This document shows, one piece after another, positions 59,854-64,000 of a stretch of 64,000 nucleotides of DNA. The position numbers were made by a program, and so were the translations under genes. The notes below the pieces were generated by a model, which searched no databases, was not told the origin of the DNA, and saw only the letters and a program-made list of their open reading frames with translations. The stretch is from positions 9,178,501-9,242,500 of the forward strand of contig NC_080043.1 in assembly GCF_012489685.1 (NCBI RefSeq). Direction: 5' to 3'. Every line of letters begins with the position of its first letter. Position 1 is the stretch's first letter. Origin of the DNA: Lotus japonicus. Lineage: Eukaryota; Streptophyta; Magnoliopsida; Fabales; Fabaceae.

Positions 59854-60584
59854 AGGAAACTAATTATGGGCCTTGGTATACAAAGTGTATATACCTCAGC
59901 TACAGATTATATTCAGAAATAAGAATTTCAGATTTCCTTTCAACGATCATATTTACTCTCAACTATAAGCAATCCTCCAAACAGACAATATTCCAGAGGT
60001 TCTGAGAATAATTTTTGCTCAACATTATTGAATAGATTTTTCCTGCGTCTATGTTATATCTAGGGTGAATATGCAGTGGATTCTAGGTCATGTTCTGAAA
60101 TGATGCCTGGCATTCCTCTTGGTTTTGTTCTCCTTACCATTACTTGAAAGTAGGAGAAATTATAATATTATTGCTTGAATAGAATACAATGAGTAATATA
60201 TAGAAGTAAACTAAATATGTACGCAATCTCCTAATAATAAAAAAGAATATTCTAATACTAATTAATTCTAATATTACAACATGTCACAACAGCATTCAAC
60301 AGATTCCGAGTAGAGCAGAGCAATACAATTTAAAGAACAATATGCAGCCATTGTGACCATGGAGGAAAAAAGCTTTCCTTAACATGGACCCAAGTTCAGA
60401 GAATCAGAAAATGCATGGTTCTGCTTCATTCCTAAATAAGAAACAACCAAACCAAAAATGTAACACAATGATCATTATATTTGTAAAAATAAGAATACCT
60501 GTACACTGCGGCGGTAAGGGCATAAAGACTCCAATCTTGACAAAACCAAGTACACTTGGCTGCTGCTCAATCCAATAGAATGCA

Positions 60585-63503
60585 TCATTCCTCTTTAGAA
60601 TTAGGTGAGTGAATAAACAAACTGCTCTGCCCTGATTGTGGATGCTTCATGTGTTGCTGAGGTTGATGTTGTGAAGCAAGAGATGTGGGAGAATGTAGTT
60701 CATGCTCCTGTTGCTGCTGCTGCTTATGCTGCTCTTGGGGCGATGACTGTTGAAGAGGCTGTGGCTGCTGCTGCTGCTGCTGCCGCTGTGCCCCATTATT
60801 ATGTGCATTAGATGTCGAGCAAACTAATCTTGGGTCAATCCCTTGACTAACTGTGGGCTGTTCACTTCCAGTAGAATTGCCAACAGGTGCACTACCCAAG
60901 GAGCTCACTTTAGGGGCTTGATTGTCAATATTGGAATCATATGGTGTTTCTGATGTTTTCCACTGAGAAGAAACAGTAGTAACAGCTGGTACCAGACTCG
61001 ATGAATCCATATAACCCTGACTCATTGTAGAACTTGTACTAATCTTAGAAGCACTGTTTTCAGGCGTTTGATCAACTTGAGTTGGATCAGATTGAGACTT
61101 ACTTGATGACTCAGAATGCACCTGGCAGTTTTGTGGCAACATTCTCTGAATATTTGATTGAGTTTGATTAATTTTGTTAGACTGTAGCTGCAACTGGTGG
61201 TGGTTTGAAACAATCACAGCTGGCTGGGTAGGTGATAACATTTGACCTGATGAAACTGGTGAAACCTGTACTTGAGCACTAGCATCAGAAGAAATCTGAA
61301 GTAGCTTTGGTGAAGTGGTTGGGGACCCAGAACATAGTTTCTGCTGCAACTGCAAATGGTTTACAGAATGGGCATGACCCGATGGCTGTGATGGTTGACT
61401 TGGGTTCAAAACAGATCCAGGATAAAAACTTTGACCTTGTATCATGTGCATGATTTGGTCCCCCTTTTCACCAGTTTGGCCTCCTGCAGGCAACGAGAGC
61501 CCATTTAGATGAGAAGGATCGGCAGAGAGGTTCTGACGAACCAACATGTTTCCTCTTCCTATACCCTTTAGAAGTTTAGCCTGCTGTTGAGGTGGTACAT
61601 TATGCCGCTGATTAGGATGTTGCCTACCAGACTGTTGATATTGCTGCTGCTGCTGTGATGGCTGTCGTTGCCGTTGCTTTCCGGCTTGATTAGTCAACCC
61701 ATTAGCAACGGGATTCCTGCTTAACCCATGTTGTAGCTGGTGAAGCTTGTGCTGTTGATGCTGAGATGACATGGGACCCAAGGCTGATGATGCAGTTGCA
61801 GGTGAAAGAGGTTCATGCTGAGATGAATTTGGAGGTTGAACCTGGGAACTATTTTGCAAAGGTGATGATGATATGGGAAGTTGAGATTGAGCCTGGACAT
61901 GAGGCATCAATGCATTTGATGCAGCAATCTGCTGCTGCTGCTGCTGCAAATATTTCTGCTGTTGCAGCAGTTGCCTTTCCTTTGCCAACCGGACTGCATA
62001 TGCTTGCTGCTGTGAATTTGTCGCATGATTTGGACCTTGAAAAGGAGGACGAGGATTGCTGCGGTGGGGCTGCTGCTGGGCATGTCCTGGGTAAGGCTGA
62101 ACAGGTGGTGGAGTTGTCTGATTATTGAAGGCAGAACTAATCCCGCAGAGAGCAGGATTGCTTTTATTGTTCCCCTGGGTGACTTGCGTCTGATGCTGTG
62201 GAGCTACCATTTGCCTTTGATGTTCAGGGTTATGGCCAGGCTAATGACAATGGGAAAAACATCAGTAGAAATTAATATCAATAACTGCAAATGTTAATGA
62301 ATAAACCAAACTCCTAACAAAGTCTAACAGAGCCCATTGTAGACATAGTGAAAGCAAGGATGATTGGTTAGAAAATAAGTTTCAAAGCCACCAAGTGAAA
62401 TTCCAACTAGGACATATTTGTTTTTGACATGTGACTTAGTTTTACACAAAAATGGTAGAAGCTTTTGTGAATACATAACGAGCCAATTTAAAACACACTA
62501 AATAACACTATCTATAGAATCAGTTGAATCTTAGAATGATGGAAAATGAACACTTCTCACCCTCATAAGAGGGTCATGAGGTCTCGACATTGAGTTGCCT
62601 TGTCCAGAACCAACTCCAGAGCGCATGTTTATACTAGAGGAAACCATACTTCCAGAATTAAGCATAGATGGTGATGACATTCCTTGAAACCCTGGCCTGG
62701 GCATTGCCATGCTTCTGTTAATTCCGCCCATTAAGCCCATAGCACCTCCACCAGGCATCATGCAAACACCATGATCATTTCCAGGAAGAGTTCCCGGGAC
62801 TGACATGCTAGATTGCTGAATGTTTCTCCCAGATAACATTTGATTGTATTGTTGTAATTTTTGCTGTTCATCCACCGATAAAGGTGAACTTCTTGGAACC
62901 CCATATCTACAATGCGTGAAGAAAAAAATGCATCAATTGAGAATAGAAACATAATAGATGTTCGTTAAATATACAAATACAGAGCAAGAATCTCCAGCAA
63001 TAAAAAGCGCACACCTGACAGAGGCTGCAGTTGGACCAGAAGATGGTGAGAAGTTATTATTAAGAACCATACCAGAAGACCCTGGCAGTGAGGTATTCAC
63101 CCCAGATGTAGGAAGCACTGATGGTACAGAACCTTGATTTGATGATGCCAAACTGCCAGTATGAAGACCATGATACCCAAGGGCTGGGACATCTGGGTTC
63201 GATGTGTTTGTTTCACAAAAATCAAGCGGCCTTCATCCAAGATTCCAACATAAATAACATAATTGTGCCAAAAAACTAACATGGTGTATCAAAATTTTAA
63301 AATTACTAGGGACATCAACTGAAGTTAGATAAGGACAGTAGAAAATGAAACAGAATACAGAGTTGTAAATCTTACATATTAGACTAAAATGAAATGACTT
63401 ACGTTAAAATACCTCCACTCAGGTTGTTGGGGCAGACTTGGGAAAGAGCAATGACATGTGAATTATGGATAGGTACTAAATGTTTTAAATCCTGGTTATC
63501 AAT
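60585..63503 (-). CDS. EAF1: Chromatin modification protein EAF1, C-terminal exons
   Basis: EAF1 is the scaffold subunit of the plant NuA4 histone H4/H2A acetyltransferase complex in the nucleus. Only its C-terminal, Gln-rich part is here; the HSA and SANT domains lie right of the window. Minus-strand exons are 63503-63403, 63230-63015, 62906-62561 and 62240-60585, with GT-AG introns and phases that agree. They read NSHVIALSQVCPNN, then TPLDFCETNTSNPDVPALGY, YGVPRSSPLSVDEQQKLQQY, INRSMAMPRPGFQGM, HDPLMRPGHNPEHQRQM and YAVRLAKERQLLQQQKYLQ, a characteristic EAF1 series. The last exon is rich in poly-Gln coded by CAG/CAA repeats and ends HSPNSKEE. The stop is 86 nt from a likely donor at 60498 (CAG|GTATTC), so the 3' UTR may be spliced. 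The intron between 63503 and the window end carries a TRIM-like LTR. Confidence 0.93.
60695..60785 (-). repeat. Poly-glutamine coding repeats in EAF1
   Basis: CTG/TTG triplets (CAG/CAA on the coding strand) code for runs of Gln here. Similar runs lie at 61640-61660 and 61925-61975. They are likely length-polymorphic. Confidence 0.7.
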
Positions 63504-63703
63504 CTGCATTTAAAGAGAAGACTATCTATGAGAAAACATGTCATTAAAACTAAGAACGCTTGAAATTAGAGAAACTGAATATTTTATTCAGAGTTTCAGA
63601 CAAATTTAGTCTGTGGTGTACAAATATATAATAAGGTACAAACAACAAAGTACAGGAGAACGATCATCCTAAATCTCAGATATAATCCTAAAACCTAATA
63701 TCA

Positions 63704-63850
63704 TGTTTGAAGTCCCACATTGGCTAGAGATATGGCATAGAAATCCTTTATAAACGGTAGAGCAACCCTCAACTCTTGAGCTAGCTTTTGCATTGAGTTA
63801 GGCGTCCCAAATTCTAATATGGTATCAAAGCCTATCCTAGATTCGTTTGT
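63704..63850 (+). mobile_element. TRIM-like LTR with tRNA-Met primer site
   Basis: TGTTTGAAGTCCCACATTGG begins an LTR-like segment that ends near 63817 and is followed by TGGTATCAAAGCC at 63820-63832, one mismatch from the canonical tRNA-Met primer site. It is the same family as 23409-23560 (both continue GCCTAT, then GTTT). It lies in an EAF1 intron. A second LTR was not found before the window end. Confidence 0.65.
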
Positions 63851-64000
63851 TAGTGGAGACTTCCCATATTTGGGCCGCCCTCTTGTTAGCTTAACATTAC
63901 AGCTGACAAATGATGTAGTAATCTCTTCAGAAAGAACTGGAGAGATTACTATAAAATCTGTAGGCTAGTAGAGTCTCTACCTCATTACAAGAGGCATTAT

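Noticed and set aside
61766..62128. 120-codon plus-strand ORF
   Set aside because: It is the shadow of the Gln-rich EAF1 exon on the opposite strand.

Overview
This is nuclear DNA from a flowering plant, a eudicot and most probably a legume. The signs are spliced genes with GT-AG introns in AT-rich spacers, coding exons that match plant protein families, and many plant-type transposable elements (Mutator-like, hAT, TRIM, copia, LINE and SINE). The species cannot be fixed from sequence alone.

Left part (1-16000). The 3' end of a ribosomal protein L13a gene (+) comes first, then a decayed copia element. A small single-exon gene with a cathepsin-propeptide-like domain (-) faces an unidentified spliced transcript (+) across a shared promoter region. 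A long stretch with little visible coding follows, then an intronless gene for a divergent bromodomain protein whose C-terminal block is duplicated, and then an orphan first exon of an OPR-type enzyme gene.

Middle (17000-42000). Five well-resolved host genes lie here: an HYH/HY5-type bZIP light-signalling factor (-, 4 exons, 188 aa); a malectin/LRR receptor-like kinase of the At5g48740 type (+, 16 exons, 905 aa); a 197-aa conserved coiled-coil protein (+); a membrane-anchored myosin-binding (DUF593/GTD-binding) protein (+, 617 aa); and a SIP1-clade trihelix factor (+, single exon, 289 aa). Small elements sit between and inside them: a 545-bp Mutator-like element, a 221-bp foldback MITE and a 377-bp TRIM.

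Right part (43000-57300) is repeat-dominated. It holds a 1.24-kb Mutator-like element carrying GC-rich captured-looking DNA, a 1.95-kb retrocopy carrying LINE ORF1-like sequence (RRM plus AT-hook-like tail), and an array of a roughly 167-bp AT-rich satellite. The satellite is organised as a five-monomer higher-order repeat (A-B-C-D-E, about 830 bp) and is interrupted by a second, 5'-truncated ORF1-type copy and by a 3.8-kb decayed LINE with RT and RNase H.

Far right (57300-64000). The glutamine-rich C-terminal exons of the NuA4 scaffold gene EAF1 (-) run off the window edge. A spliced 3' UTR is likely, with a hAT element in its intron.

The genes are independent plant loci, not an operon or pathway cluster. 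The observations most worth following up are the satellite higher-order structure, a recurrent class of minute insertions (a poly-T or poly-A run plus a few bases, flanked by 12-18-bp target duplications), and the ORF1-only retrocopies.
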